Positions 1-6,318 of a DNA stretch of 7,231 nt are shown in pieces (the first letter of the stretch is position 1; the number at the start of each line of letters is the position of its first letter). The notes beneath the pieces are model-generated. The model was given only the letters and a program-made list of their open reading frames with translations. It did not search any database and was not told the DNA's origin. The position numbers and the translations under genes were made by a program. Source of the DNA: an uncultured Lachnospiraceae bacterium (GTDB lineage: Bacteria > Bacillota > Clostridia > Lachnospirales > Lachnospiraceae); NCBI GenBank assembly GCA_902803625.1, contig CADCQV010000335.1, positions 1-7,231 of the forward strand. Direction: 5' to 3'.

Positions 1-777
1 CTGTGCGCGCACAAAGGTTCTTCCGTAGGTATCGCAGTCATCACTGGTTATGATCTCAAAATCAATATCGTCATAGGCTGCGTATCCGAGCTTTCTGGAA
101 TCCCTCTTTACCCCGCTCCCGCGAAGGAAGGGGCCGCAGCAGCCCAGCTTTTCCACCTGCTCGGCGCTTAAATAACCCACTCCGCAGAGCCTTGACTTGA
201 CCGCACTGTCATTAAGGAAGGTCTTTACGTCGATGGCAAGCTCCCTTTCAATTTCGTCAAGCACCGGCAGAAACGACTTCAGCATATCATCAGGTATATC
301 CCTTCTGAGTCCTCCCACATCAAGAATCGAAAAGATTACCCTGCCTCCCGTAGCAGCTTCCAGCATATCGAGAACCTTTTCCCTGATCCTCCAGGTATCC
401 ATAAACAGGCTCTCAAAACCAAAGGCATCTGCCATAAGCCCGAGCCAGAGAATATGACTGTGCATCCTGGACATCTCAAACAGAATGGTCCTGAGATAAT
501 TTGCCCTCTCCGTCACCTCGATATCCATTATATGCTCAACAGCATCGCAGTAGCCGAAGCCGTGTCCAAAGGAGCAGATGCCGCAGATACGCTCCGCAAC
601 ATAAACCATCTCCTTAAAATCCTTCTTTGTGACAAGGCTCTCCAGGCCTCTGTGTACAAAGCCTATTGAAGGAACCGCTTCCACAACCTTTTCGTCCTCC
701 AGGACCAGATCCAGATGGATGGGCTCGGGAAGAACGGGGTGCTGCGGTCCGAAGGGTATTACCGATCTTGATGACAT
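1..777 (-). CDS. echE: Ech hydrogenase large subunit, NiFe-site subunit (partial, 3' end off window)
   Basis: Catalytic large subunit of a group 4 energy-converting [NiFe] hydrogenase, homologous to HycE C-terminal part and NuoD; it would reduce protons with electrons from ferredoxin, or the reverse, on the cytoplasmic face of the membrane. The frame is open from the ATG at 777 to the left edge, giving 259 residues. Early residues read PFGPQHPVLPEP (8-19), then GFVHRGLE (39-46, with the conserved proton-path Glu46). The N-terminal metal-site motif RICGICSFGH is at 63-72; Cys65 and Cys68 are the first NiFe ligand pair. The second CxxC near the C-terminus lies outside. The start follows the echD stop directly (TAA-ATG) and has AAGGAGGG upstream inside echD, so the start is well supported and coupling is likely. 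It is the fifth gene of the operon; echF would be next. Family assignment is firm; the choice of Ech over other group 4 types rests on gene order. Confidence 0.94.
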   Translation of the reverse strand, partial: MSSRSVIPFGPQHPVLPEPIHLDLVLEDEKVVEAVPSIGFVHRGLESLVTKKDFKEMVYVAERICGICSFGHGFGYCDAVEHIMDIEVTERANYLRTILFEMSRMHSHILWLGLMADAFGFESLFMDTWRIREKVLDMLEAATGGRVIFSILDVGGLRRDIPDDMLKSFLPVLDEIERELAIDVKTFLNDSAVKSRLCGVGYLSAEQVEKLGCCGPFLRGSGVKRDSRKLGYAAYDDIDFEIITSDDCDTYGRTFVRAQ

Positions 778-1134
778 TTATTTACCCTCCTTTTCTTCTT
801 TATGCGCAAAGGGCGCTTTCTCCTTAGTCCTGTAAAGGCCGCCCCTGAAATCCAGCGTTATTCCGTCTATTGCAATACCATGAAGGTCATGTATCTCATT
901 TTCGTAAAGCCATGCGGGCGGGAATAAGCGGCTGATACTCTGAACATGCTCTCCCTCATCTGTATGTATCTTTACCTGTACCTCATCATAGCCCTTTCCA
1001 AAGGTATAAAGGATCTCGTAACCGTCCTCCACAGTTGTGGCGCATATCTGTATCAGACGGTAATGCTCCTCCTCCAGACTCTGCACCTCGGAAAGAATGG
1101 TGCGGCGTGAAACTCTTCTAAATTCCTGTTCCAT
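778..1134 (-). CDS. echD: Ech hydrogenase NuoC-like (30 kDa) subunit
   Basis: A 118-residue protein resembling the NuoC/30-kDa subunit of complex I, in the short form typical of Ech, where it is a separate polypeptide rather than fused to the large subunit as in HycE. The family's C-terminal signature is visible as FPPAWLYENEIHDLHGI (71-87), corresponding to the ERE..D..G motif. The last about 18 residues are charged (KEEKEGK). The family has a structural role between the small and large subunits and carries no cofactor; no Cys cluster motif is seen here. The ATG at 1134 has AGGAG nine bases upstream, in the 51-nt gap after echC. Its stop codon touches the echE start. Its position between echC and echE matches the canonical order. 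Confidence 0.9.
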   Translation of the reverse strand: MEQEFRRVSRRTILSEVQSLEEEHYRLIQICATTVEDGYEILYTFGKGYDEVQVKIHTDEGEHVQSISRLFPPAWLYENEIHDLHGIAIDGITLDFRGGLYRTKEKAPFAHKEEKEGK

Positions 1135-1185
1135 AATCCATTGCTCCTGAATATCAATGCAAATAATAATCCTGATGCCCTGTTC

Positions 1186-1644
1186 TTACGCTTTATCGAG
1201 ATGAACCTCGCACGTAGCGTGGTTCTTCATTGCTTCCCTTTTTTCATCCAATATGGCGAGAGCCTTTACCACTCCGTCAATAAGAGCTTCCGGTCTCACT
1301 GCACAGCCGGGCACGTAAACGTCGACAGGAATAACCGTATCCACTCCCCCGGAGATATTGTAGCAGTCCTTGAAGATCCCTCCGTCACAGGCGCAGATCC
1401 CGGCGGCTATCACCACCTTAGGATCAGGCATCTGGGAATAAAGCTGCCTTACCACCTGCTTTGTCTGGGCATTCACTCCTCCGGTCACTACCATGATGTC
1501 TGCATGCTTCGGGTTACCCGTATTTATGATACCGAATCTCTCCACATCGAAACGCGGCGTGGTGGATGCCAGAACCTCTATATCACAACCGTTGCAGCTC
1601 GATGCATCATAGTGCAGGAGCCAGGGTGATCTTGATATTTTCAT
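1186..1644 (-). CDS. echC: Ech hydrogenase small subunit (NuoB/HycG-like, [4Fe-4S])
   Basis: A 152-residue small subunit homologous to NuoB (20 kDa) and HycG. It holds the single [4Fe-4S] cluster that passes electrons to the NiFe site in EchE. The four expected cysteines are all present: CNGCDIE (Cys17, Cys20), GICACDGG (Cys84) and VPGCAVRPE (Cys114). The length is normal for the short group 4 small subunit, and there is no Tat signal, as expected for a cytoplasmic-side enzyme. The ATG at 1644 has GGAGG nine bases upstream. It sits after a 170-nt gap from echB that carries tandem repeats, the only loose junction in the operon, and 51 nt before echD. The long plus-strand open frame lying over this gene has no family features and is a shadow. 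Confidence 0.95.
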   Translation of the reverse strand: MKISRSPWLLHYDASSCNGCDIEVLASTTPRFDVERFGIINTGNPKHADIMVVTGGVNAQTKQVVRQLYSQMPDPKVVIAAGICACDGGIFKDCYNISGGVDTVIPVDVYVPGCAVRPEALIDGVVKALAILDEKREAMKNHATCEVHLDKA

Positions 1645-1673
1645 TGATTTTTTCCTCCAGTATTATCCCTTTT

Positions 1674-1773
1674 TCCTTGTCTTCCTGAGAACGCAGCTCC
1701 TGTCATCCTGAGCGCGAAACTCCTGTCGTCCTGAGCGCGAAACTCCTGTCGTCCTGAGCGCCAGCGAAGGATC
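1674..1773. repeat. Tandem 23-bp repeat in the echB-echC gap
   Basis: Three 23-bp units lie head to tail at 1698-1720, 1721-1743 and 1744-1766. Each starts TCCTGTCRTCCTGAGCGC. The first two end CGAAAC and differ by one base (A/G); the third ends CCAGCG instead and runs on into AAGGATCT. A diverged fourth copy with one extra base precedes them at 1674-1697. The last unit plus its extension (GAGCGCCAGCGAAGGATCT) resembles the CCTGAGCG-AGCGAAGGATCT dispersed repeat I recall from many bacterial genomes; that likeness is from memory and unsearched. No open frame crosses it. On the ech transcript each unit reads as CAGGAGTTTCG-type sequence containing an SD-like AGGAG. Confidence 0.85.
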
Positions 1774-1785
1774 TTTTTCGTTTCC

Positions 1786-1807
1786 GTCAGAACGACGTCA
1801 GAACGAC
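1786..1807. repeat. Perfect 11-bp tandem duplication
   Basis: GTCAGAACGAC occurs twice without a gap (1786-1796 and 1797-1807), ending eight bases before the echB stop codon at the edge of the same repeat-bearing gap. The junction makes the palindrome GACGTC. It could be a piece of the same dispersed element as the 23-bp array or a separate slippage product. Confidence 0.8.
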
Positions 1808-1814
1808 ATCTGCT

Positions 1815-2702
1815 TCAGATCCCTGCGATCTTCAGCATCGTAAGTATCAGGAAATTGCTGCCTGCCAGCGCCAGGGTGACCCCCCAGGAGCTTATCAGCA
1901 TATTTTCCCACTTGACTCTGGGGAAAACATTATCTATCACTATCATAATGAAGAATATGATCAGTGAAGCCGCGACTCCCACGACATAGCTCAAAGGATT
2001 CTTTGTGATAAAGAAGAGTGCGACTATCGCCATAAGGAATACTTCCTCATATATTTCCCCAAGCTCCAAGATCCCCAGCACATTTCCCGCTATATCCTGA
2101 GTAAGTCCCTTTACCATTTCCTGATGGGCATGGTGTGAGGTTGAAAGATCAAAGGGTGATTTCCTGAGCTTGATGATAAGTATGAAGCAGTATCCGAGGA
2201 ACACTCCCGGAGTTCTCACTATGGCGGGAACATCCTGGTTTATGATATCGGACACATTAAAGCTTCCGCAGACCATATAAAACCCAATAGCTGTCAGAAG
2301 TGTCATAGGCTCATAGGCCATCATCTGTATAAATTCTCTTTGTGAACCCAGGGACGAATAGGGTGAATTTGCACTCGACGCCGCCAGCACCAGGAACATA
2401 TCCGCAAGTGAAAAGGCAAAGAACACAAGCAATATATCGCCGCCTGCAAAGAAAATACAGCCTGAAAAGATGGTAAATATCGTGAATCCCAGTACCAGAG
2501 CCGTTTCAAAATTGTTGACCACTATGGCCTGTTTCTCAAAGAGCTTTATAAGGTCATACACCGGCTGAAGGAAGGGAGGTCCCTGCCTTCTCTGAAGCTT
2601 TGCTGAAACTACCCTGTCGTAGCCCTCCAGAAAGAAGCCGACTATCGGAGCAAAGATCACAAATGCCACAATGGCAATAACCGTCATAACTATCTCATTC
2701 AT
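1815..2702 (-). CDS. echB: Ech hydrogenase membrane subunit, NuoH/HycD-like
   Basis: A 295-residue integral membrane protein of the NuoH/HycD family, which links the peripheral arm to the antiporter-like subunit. The family core appears as EGYDRVVSAKLQRRQGPPFL (26-45), next to KLFEK, and further on as SPFDLSTSHHAHQEMVKG, the Ech/Hyc form of the loop with the conserved Glu. Several hydrophobic segments run through to the C-terminus, as expected for about eight helices. A start further upstream at 2762 is possible by frame, but it would add a Cys-rich stretch that lies wholly inside echA. The ATG at 2702 is preferred because AGGAGGT lies eight bases upstream and the first residues then form the N-terminal helix. 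It overlaps the echA stop by four bases (ATGA), a typical translational coupling. Confidence 0.94.
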   Translation of the reverse strand: MNEIVMTVIAIVAFVIFAPIVGFFLEGYDRVVSAKLQRRQGPPFLQPVYDLIKLFEKQAIVVNNFETALVLGFTIFTIFSGCIFFAGGDILLVFFAFSLADMFLVLAASSANSPYSSLGSQREFIQMMAYEPMTLLTAIGFYMVCGSFNVSDIINQDVPAIVRTPGVFLGYCFILIIKLRKSPFDLSTSHHAHQEMVKGLTQDIAGNVLGILELGEIYEEVFLMAIVALFFITKNPLSYVVGVAASLIIFFIMIVIDNVFPRVKWENMLISSWGVTLALAGSNFLILTMLKIAGI

Positions 2703-4636
2703 CTGATGGCACCTCCTATGGCAAGGATCATCAATACAACCACAAAGGCGGCAGCCACACACAGGGACGGGATCAGAATCTTCTTTTCACCGAACATCTC
2801 ATCCATATACCAGTTGGAGAGGTATGAAGGACGTATGCCGCCGAATGCGTCCACAAAGTGTCTGTCATCTCCCGCATTTGCACCGGCCATATAAGACATG
2901 GTCATCTTTTCTTTTCTGTTCAGCAGAAGGAAAAGGCCGAGTACCGGCATAAGAGCGATCATTATGAGCATCATCAGCATTACACGGACATCATCGGAGC
3001 TTATTATCTGTCCTACCTGCACACCGAATTCCATTGAAAGCATGGGCTGGATAAAGATCTGCCCGAGGAAGGGGAAGGTCGCGCAAAGGGTGATGACCAG
3101 CGCTGTAAGCATATACATCACATACCATTCGCTCTTATGTATGATATCCCGAAGTGTTTCCGACTGGTGAAGAACCGCGAACAGTTTTCCCAGCCACTTA
3201 CCCCAGTAAAACATTGTCGTAGCGGAACCGAATACCAGGAAGATCACCAGCAGTACGTTATTCGAATCTATATAGGCCTTCAATGCTGCCCATTTCGCAA
3301 CCAGCATACCGAAGGGTGCCAGGAACATTCCGCAGATGGCAACGGTCATTACAAAGGCCATCTTCGGCATCTTTACGATAAGACCGTGCATATCCTCGAT
3401 ATCCCTGCTGCCGGTTGCATTTTCCACCGCACCCACGCAGAGGAACATAAGAGATTTTGACACGGCATGGAACAAAAGCAGCATGATCGCTGCCCAGGTA
3501 GCTGCCGGTTCGCCGACTCCGGAGCAGGCGGTGATAAGTCCCAGATTTGATATGGTAGAATATGCCAGAACCTTTTTCCCGTCACTCTGTGATATGGCAA
3601 GAAGGGATGCGGCGAAGAAGGTGAAGCCTCCTATGGTAGTAACCATTACACCTGCCAGGTTGCCGGTCATAAGGGGTGATATTCTAATAAGAAGATAAAC
3701 CCCTGCTTTAACCATTGTTGCCGAATGTAAGAGCGCCGATGAAGGTGTGGGAGCCACCATTGCTCCCAGAAGCCAGCGTGAAAACGGCATCTGTGCACTT
3801 TTCGTAAAGGCTGCGAAGGCAAGACAGGCAACAGGGATAACTATACCCGCTTTTGCTTCGCTCATAGAGATAAGCTCCATCAGGCTTCCGTTCTGGTATA
3901 CGAAGGCGCTGTAAAGTATTGCAACGGTAAAGCCGAAGCCCCCGAGAAGGTTCATCCAAAGCGCCCGGAAGCTGTTGGTCACAGCCTCCTCCTTCCTTGT
4001 ATATCCGATCAACAGAAATGATATTGTACTTGTTATCTCCCAGAAGAAGAACATCCAGGACATATTATCGGAGGAGATCAGACCGTACATAGCTGTCAGG
4101 AACAGAAACAGCATCGACTGGAAAAACCAGGGTCTCTTCTCCACATCCGTATGGTGATGATGGTAATCATGGAGATAGCCGTTGGAGTATATACAGATAA
4201 GGCCTCCCACAAGTCCTACCACAAGAAACATAAGTATCGTCAGGCTGTCTATCTTCAGCATGGGAGCATTTTCGACAGCACGTCCGGTGAGGTCCAGCCA
4301 CAGCACTGGCGCAGTCCCGATAAAGGAAAGCAGTATACAGTACCACTTGCCATGCTTTATGGAAAGCACCGTTATCAGCAGAAACAGAAATATCTCTCCC
4401 GCCATGATCACATGATTAAAGGCGTTCACCGCTGCTGTCTCCGGCAGGAAATATGACAGATATCCGTCCCCATAGCCGGCTGCACCAAAGGCCCAGGCAC
4501 AAAACGCCACATCCAGGACCATCATTACTATGCTTCCCACAGTAACGATCCCCTCCCTCAATGCATCACTCCGGGAAAAATATACCGAAACCGATATCAA
4601 AAGCGTAAAGAAAAAAAGAATAAATAATAAAGGCAC
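2699..4636 (-). CDS. echA: Ech hydrogenase antiporter-like subunit, NuoL/HycC family
   Basis: A 645-residue polytopic membrane protein of the NuoL/MrpA family, the presumed ion-pumping subunit of the complex. Conserved charged residues of the channel can be placed: Glu200 in FFFWEITS, Lys279 in FTKSAQMPFSRW, His304 and Lys310 in LLHSATMVKAGVYLL, His390 and Lys394 in HAVSKSLMFLCVG, and Lys448 in VAKWAAL. The order and spacing match NuoL's Glu144, Lys229, Lys342 and Lys399. Hydrophobic segments cover nearly the whole length, with a His-rich loop (HDYHHHHTD, 156-164). The length fits EchA and is shorter than HyfB/HycC-type subunits with extra helices only by a little, so the Ech name rests mainly on the operon. 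The start is GTG, backed by AGGAG seven bases upstream and a promoter about 40 nt away. It is the first gene of the operon. Confidence 0.95.
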   Translation of the reverse strand: MPLLFILFFFTLLISVSVYFSRSDALREGIVTVGSIVMMVLDVAFCAWAFGAAGYGDGYLSYFLPETAAVNAFNHVIMAGEIFLFLLITVLSIKHGKWYCILLSFIGTAPVLWLDLTGRAVENAPMLKIDSLTILMFLVVGLVGGLICIYSNGYLHDYHHHHTDVEKRPWFFQSMLFLFLTAMYGLISSDNMSWMFFFWEITSTISFLLIGYTRKEEAVTNSFRALWMNLLGGFGFTVAILYSAFVYQNGSLMELISMSEAKAGIVIPVACLAFAAFTKSAQMPFSRWLLGAMVAPTPSSALLHSATMVKAGVYLLIRISPLMTGNLAGVMVTTIGGFTFFAASLLAISQSDGKKVLAYSTISNLGLITACSGVGEPAATWAAIMLLLFHAVSKSLMFLCVGAVENATGSRDIEDMHGLIVKMPKMAFVMTVAICGMFLAPFGMLVAKWAALKAYIDSNNVLLVIFLVFGSATTMFYWGKWLGKLFAVLHQSETLRDIIHKSEWYVMYMLTALVITLCATFPFLGQIFIQPMLSMEFGVQVGQIISSDDVRVMLMMLIMIALMPVLGLFLLLNRKEKMTMSYMAGANAGDDRHFVDAFGGIRPSYLSNWYMDEMFGEKKILIPSLCVAAAFVVVLMILAIGGAIR

Positions 4637-4643
4637 TGTTTAA

Positions 4644-4648
4644 CTCCT
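4644..4648 (-). promoter_or_regulatory. Ribosome binding site deciding the GTG start of echA
   Basis: AGGAG on the minus strand, seven bases before the GTG at 4636-4634. No ATG in this frame lies between it and the first membrane segment, so GTG is the best start. The non-ATG start may lower expression of the first subunit. Confidence 0.75.
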
Positions 4649-4673
4649 CTCTTCTGCCAAAGCAGTATTTTGT

Positions 4674-4702
4674 ATTATAACACTAATATATTATTTTTTG
4701 AA
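4674..4702 (-). promoter_or_regulatory. Promoter of the ech operon (extended -10)
   Basis: On the minus strand, TTCAAA (4702-4697), a 17-bp spacer, then TATAAT (4679-4674) preceded by TGT, which makes an extended -10 (TGnTATAAT). Transcription would start near 4667, giving a leader of about 30 nt to the GTG. The -35 is weak (4 of 6), but the -10 is perfect. It is back to back with the promoter of the DUF2971 gene. Confidence 0.72.
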
Positions 4703-4749
4703 TATGATTTTTGTATGGATTTTTATCCCTTTTCTTTAAGGGGGAATTA

Positions 4750-4778
4750 TTGATTTTTCCTCCGTCTTCTTCTATGAT
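4750..4778 (+). promoter_or_regulatory. Promoter of the DUF2971 gene
   Basis: TTGATT (4750-4755), a 17-bp spacer, then TATGAT (4773-4778). The boxes match the sigma-A consensus at 4 and 5 of 6 bases. The start near 4785 leaves an untranslated leader of about 78 nt. A short inverted repeat (CCCTT at 4727-4731, AAGGG at 4738-4742) lies between this and the ech promoter and could be an operator for either; that is a guess. Confidence 0.55.
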
Positions 4779-4862
4779 ATATCGTGCTGATTGAGATTTA
4801 AGAAAACATTCTGTACCGTTTTCTTTTGCCCCGGCGGATGCGCCCGGATTTTGGAGACCCCG

Positions 4863-5498
4863 ATGGAGCAATGGGAATTTGACCTGAGAAACGATATATT
4901 TAATGCATTTTTGATAAACAATAAAAAGGCCGCTTCTTTTCTGCTGCAGGATCTGATAGAAAAAAAGGGCGGCGTGTTTTACCGTTACCGTCCCCTTGAC
5001 ATGGCCGAGATATCAAGCATCCGTTTTGACCAGATGTACCTCTGCCGTGCCATCAGATTTGATAATCATACCGAAGGTGTTCTCCGGTTCAAGAGCTACG
5101 TTTCCTGCTTCACCGACAGGAAAAACTCCTTAAGCATGTGGAATGACTATGCCGATGAGGCGCAGGGACTCTGTATGGAGTACCAGTATATTGATATACA
5201 GGATTTCGCAGAGGAAAACGGTCTCTTCTTTTCCCCCGTGAAATACAGCGATGACTCATATGGGAATGATGAAGACCGTATCGCCTCCGTAATGAGCATG
5301 ATGCATAAGCCCAGGATCGAGTCTGACGAGTATGAATGGCGGCTCTGGAAAATAGATATGCATTCCAATGATATTGGAAAGATCATGTCTTCCATCCGTC
5401 CGAGGAGGATCTACCTCGGAAGAAATGCTGACAGGGAATCCCGCCTTTATGAGGAATTATGCGATATCTGTGATGAAAAGGAGATCGAGCTTATCTGA
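4863..5498 (+). CDS. DUF2971 family protein, short form
   Basis: A 211-residue cytoplasmic protein of the DUF2971 family, whose molecular function is not settled. Family hallmarks appear in order: YRYRPLD (40-46), a CFTDRKNSLSMWNDYAD block (82-98; the family reads CFS...MW.HYA), GLCMEY (102-107), VKYSDD (126-131), KPRIESDEYEWRLWK (149-163) and IRPRRIYLG (178-186). The segment between the FND-like site (FDN, 66-68) and SCF is only about a dozen residues, where I would expect a longer helical insert, so this looks like a compact variant. An in-frame TTG at 4791 would add 24 residues, but the ATG at 4863 has GGAG six bases upstream and starts the conserved part. It is divergent from ech and convergent with the next gene; no functional link to ech is evident. 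DUF2971 genes are often found in accessory regions; a defence role would be speculation. Confidence 0.8.
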   Translation: MEQWEFDLRNDIFNAFLINNKKAASFLLQDLIEKKGGVFYRYRPLDMAEISSIRFDQMYLCRAIRFDNHTEGVLRFKSYVSCFTDRKNSLSMWNDYADEAQGLCMEYQYIDIQDFAEENGLFFSPVKYSDDSYGNDEDRIASVMSMMHKPRIESDEYEWRLWKIDMHSNDIGKIMSSIRPRRIYLGRNADRESRLYEELCDICDEKEIELI

Positions 5499-5811
5499 AT
5501 ATGTGCAGAAAGCTGCTGATGGATCTCGCCTTCCCCTTTATCTCTTCCTCATGTTCCTTTAGATAACGCTTCAGATCTCCGGTTTCCTCATCGGAAAAGC
5601 CCTTATTTCTGACCACCTCTCCCGAAGGGATCTTTATCTCTATCTCATCATTTACGGTAACTTCTTTTTCTTTAATGCTTCCATCACCTATAATGACCTT
5701 TTTGGCCTTTTTCTCCGGAGCACGCTCAAAGCGCACCAGAACATAATTCTTTCCCGATGCCTTGTCCGTAAGTATACCGGAATGTGTCATTGTGATATCA
5801 TTTAGAGCCAT
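5491..5811 (-). CDS. Hypothetical protein, 106 residues
   Basis: I do not recognise a family. The protein is small, charged and soluble-looking, with no signal peptide, membrane segment or Cys/His motif. Residues 1-70 alternate in a way that suggests beta strands (YVLVRFERAP, KKVIIGDGS, EIEIKIPSGEVV). Residues about 73-98 look like a charged amphipathic helix (DEETGDLKRYLKEHEEEIKG). The ATG at 5811 is preceded by AAAAGGAACA, a usable but closely spaced ribosome binding site, and by an extended -10 promoter about 60 nt upstream. The stop codon overlaps the end of the DUF2971 gene on the other strand by eight bases. Regular codon use over the full length and its own promoter and RBS support a real gene, but its function is unknown. 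Confidence 0.7.
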   Translation of the reverse strand: MALNDITMTHSGILTDKASGKNYVLVRFERAPEKKAKKVIIGDGSIKEKEVTVNDEIEIKIPSGEVVRNKGFSDEETGDLKRYLKEHEEEIKGKARSISSFLHIFR

Positions 5812-5868
5812 TGTTCCTTTTCCCGCCTCAGCTTTCCTGCCCTGAGTTTCCCGGAGCTTTTCACTACG

Positions 5869-5877
5869 AGTATATCA
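5869..5877 (-). promoter_or_regulatory. Extended -10 element upstream of the hypothetical gene
   Basis: On the minus strand, TGATATACT (5877-5869) is an extended -10 (TGn plus TATACT). No good -35 lies 17 bp upstream, as is tolerated with extended -10 promoters. The leader to the ATG at 5811 would be about 50 nt. Confidence 0.5.
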
Positions 5878-5915
5878 TTTTGGGCGGAATTTTGGACAGC
5901 AATCAGAATTTATAC

Positions 5916-5944
5916 TTGCATTTTTGTATTCAGGTATGTATAAT
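5916..5944 (+). promoter_or_regulatory. Promoter of tRNA-Gln
   Basis: TTGCAT (5916-5921), a 17-bp spacer and a perfect TATAAT (5939-5944). The start near 5951 is about 25 nt before the mature tRNA. The -35 matches only in its TTG. Confidence 0.6.
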
Positions 5945-5975
5945 GACACTTGCGTTTGAAAAAGACGTTAGATTT

Positions 5976-6048
5976 TGGGCTATCGCCAAGCGGTAAGGCA
6001 ACGGACTCTGACTCCGTCATTTCGAAGGTTCGAATCCTTCTAGCCCAG
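5976..6048 (+). tRNA. tRNA-Gln, anticodon CUG
   Basis: A complete 73-nt cloverleaf. The acceptor arms TGGGCTA (5976-5982) and TAGCCCA (6041-6047) pair fully, with discriminator G6048. The D stem is GCC/GGC. The anticodon stem is ACGGA/TCCGT around the loop CTCTGAC, so the anticodon is CTG and the codon read is CAG. The T arm GAAGG-TTCGAAT-CCTTC pairs fully. The 3' CCA is not encoded (GTA follows), so it must be added after transcription. The sequence is close to the standard bacterial tRNA-Gln. It stands alone with its own promoter and terminator, and is a common type of site for element integration. Confidence 0.97.
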
Positions 6049-6051
6049 GTA

Positions 6052-6090
6052 AAAAAGATCCTCAGTATCGAGTAGATACTGGGGATTTTT
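6052..6090 (+). terminator. Strong hairpin terminator after tRNA-Gln
   Basis: ATCCTCAGTATC (6058-6069) pairs with GATACTGGGGAT (6075-6086) over 12 bp with one G-U and a 5-nt loop, followed by T5 and more Ts after one C. A run of six As before the stem makes it usable from the other strand too. Confidence 0.9.
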
Positions 6091-6108
6091 CTTGTATTTC
6101 AGGGCTTT

Positions 6109-6132
6109 TCAGGAAGTTCTTCCTGATTTTTC
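6109..6132 (+). terminator. Second terminator-like hairpin
   Basis: TCAGGAAG (6109-6116) and CTTCCTGA (6119-6126) are perfect inverted repeats with a 2-nt centre (in practice 7 bp with a 4-nt loop), followed directly by T6. It lies 19 nt beyond the first terminator, so it is either a back-up or the end of a lost gene. Confidence 0.6.
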
Positions 6133-6151
6133 CACCACATCTTAATCAGGA
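6121..6151. repeat. Inverted repeat overlapping the second hairpin
   Basis: TCCTGATT (6121-6128) and AATCAGGA (6144-6151) form a perfect 8-bp inverted repeat with a 15-nt loop. The left arm is also the right arm of the preceding hairpin, so the two structures exclude each other. Confidence 0.6.
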
Positions 6152-6318
6152 CAAATCAGAACGCATTTTCGGGATGACACTTGGTTTTTCTGCAATTTCC
6201 TAACGGATAATGAAGTTCATAATGAAGTTTTACTATCGCTTTCATTCTTATAAAATCTAGCTTTAACTATCATTTTGCAGATTCATTTTGAAAACATGGT
6301 ACATTGAACGTTCCCCTA
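6133..6318. other. Gene-free AT-rich stretch between tRNA terminators and the MNT/HEPN cassette
   Basis: This is the rest of the roughly 345-nt gap without a gene (6049-6393). I see no supported open frame in either direction, although short fragments occur. It contains the inverted repeat arm at 6144, a 12-bp direct repeat at 6207-6230, and a 10-bp sequence ATGACACTTG (6174-6183) that also occurs before the tRNA at 5943-5952. It may be scar tissue from an element once inserted at the tRNA; that is inference. Confidence 0.5.
6207..6230. repeat. Tandem 12-bp direct repeat
   Basis: ATAATGAAGTTC (6207-6218) is followed immediately by ATAATGAAGTTT (6219-6230), with 11 of 12 bases the same. It lies about 90 bp upstream of the cassette promoter. 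It could be a regulator binding site or a chance duplication. Confidence 0.7.

Noticed and set aside
1141..1629. Long plus-strand open frame (162 codons) opposite echC
   Set aside because: It is fully antisense to a gene with all four cluster cysteines, has no convincing ribosome binding site and shows no family features.
1674..1773. CRISPR array
   Set aside because: The 23-bp units are directly adjacent with no unique spacers, and no cas genes are present.
2703..2762. Upstream start extending EchB by 20 residues
   Set aside because: The extension lies inside echA, is Cys-rich and unlike NuoH proteins; the ATG at 2702 has an ideal AGGAGGT.
4791..4862. TTG start extending the DUF2971 protein by 24 residues
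   Set aside because: The ATG at 4863 has its own GGAG at good spacing, and the extension shows no family similarity.
4683..4871. Minus-strand open frame of 62 codons upstream of echA
   Set aside because: It covers both divergent promoters and the DUF2971 start, has a low-complexity basic tail and resembles nothing known.
5811..5996. Plus-strand open frame of 61 codons running into the tRNA
   Set aside because: It crosses the tRNA promoter and the 5' part of the tRNA, and has no ribosome binding site.
6133..6200. Remnant of an integrase gene downstream of the tRNA
   Set aside because: Translations of both strands here are broken by stops and show no integrase motif I can name; the idea is kept only as part of the integration-scar finding.
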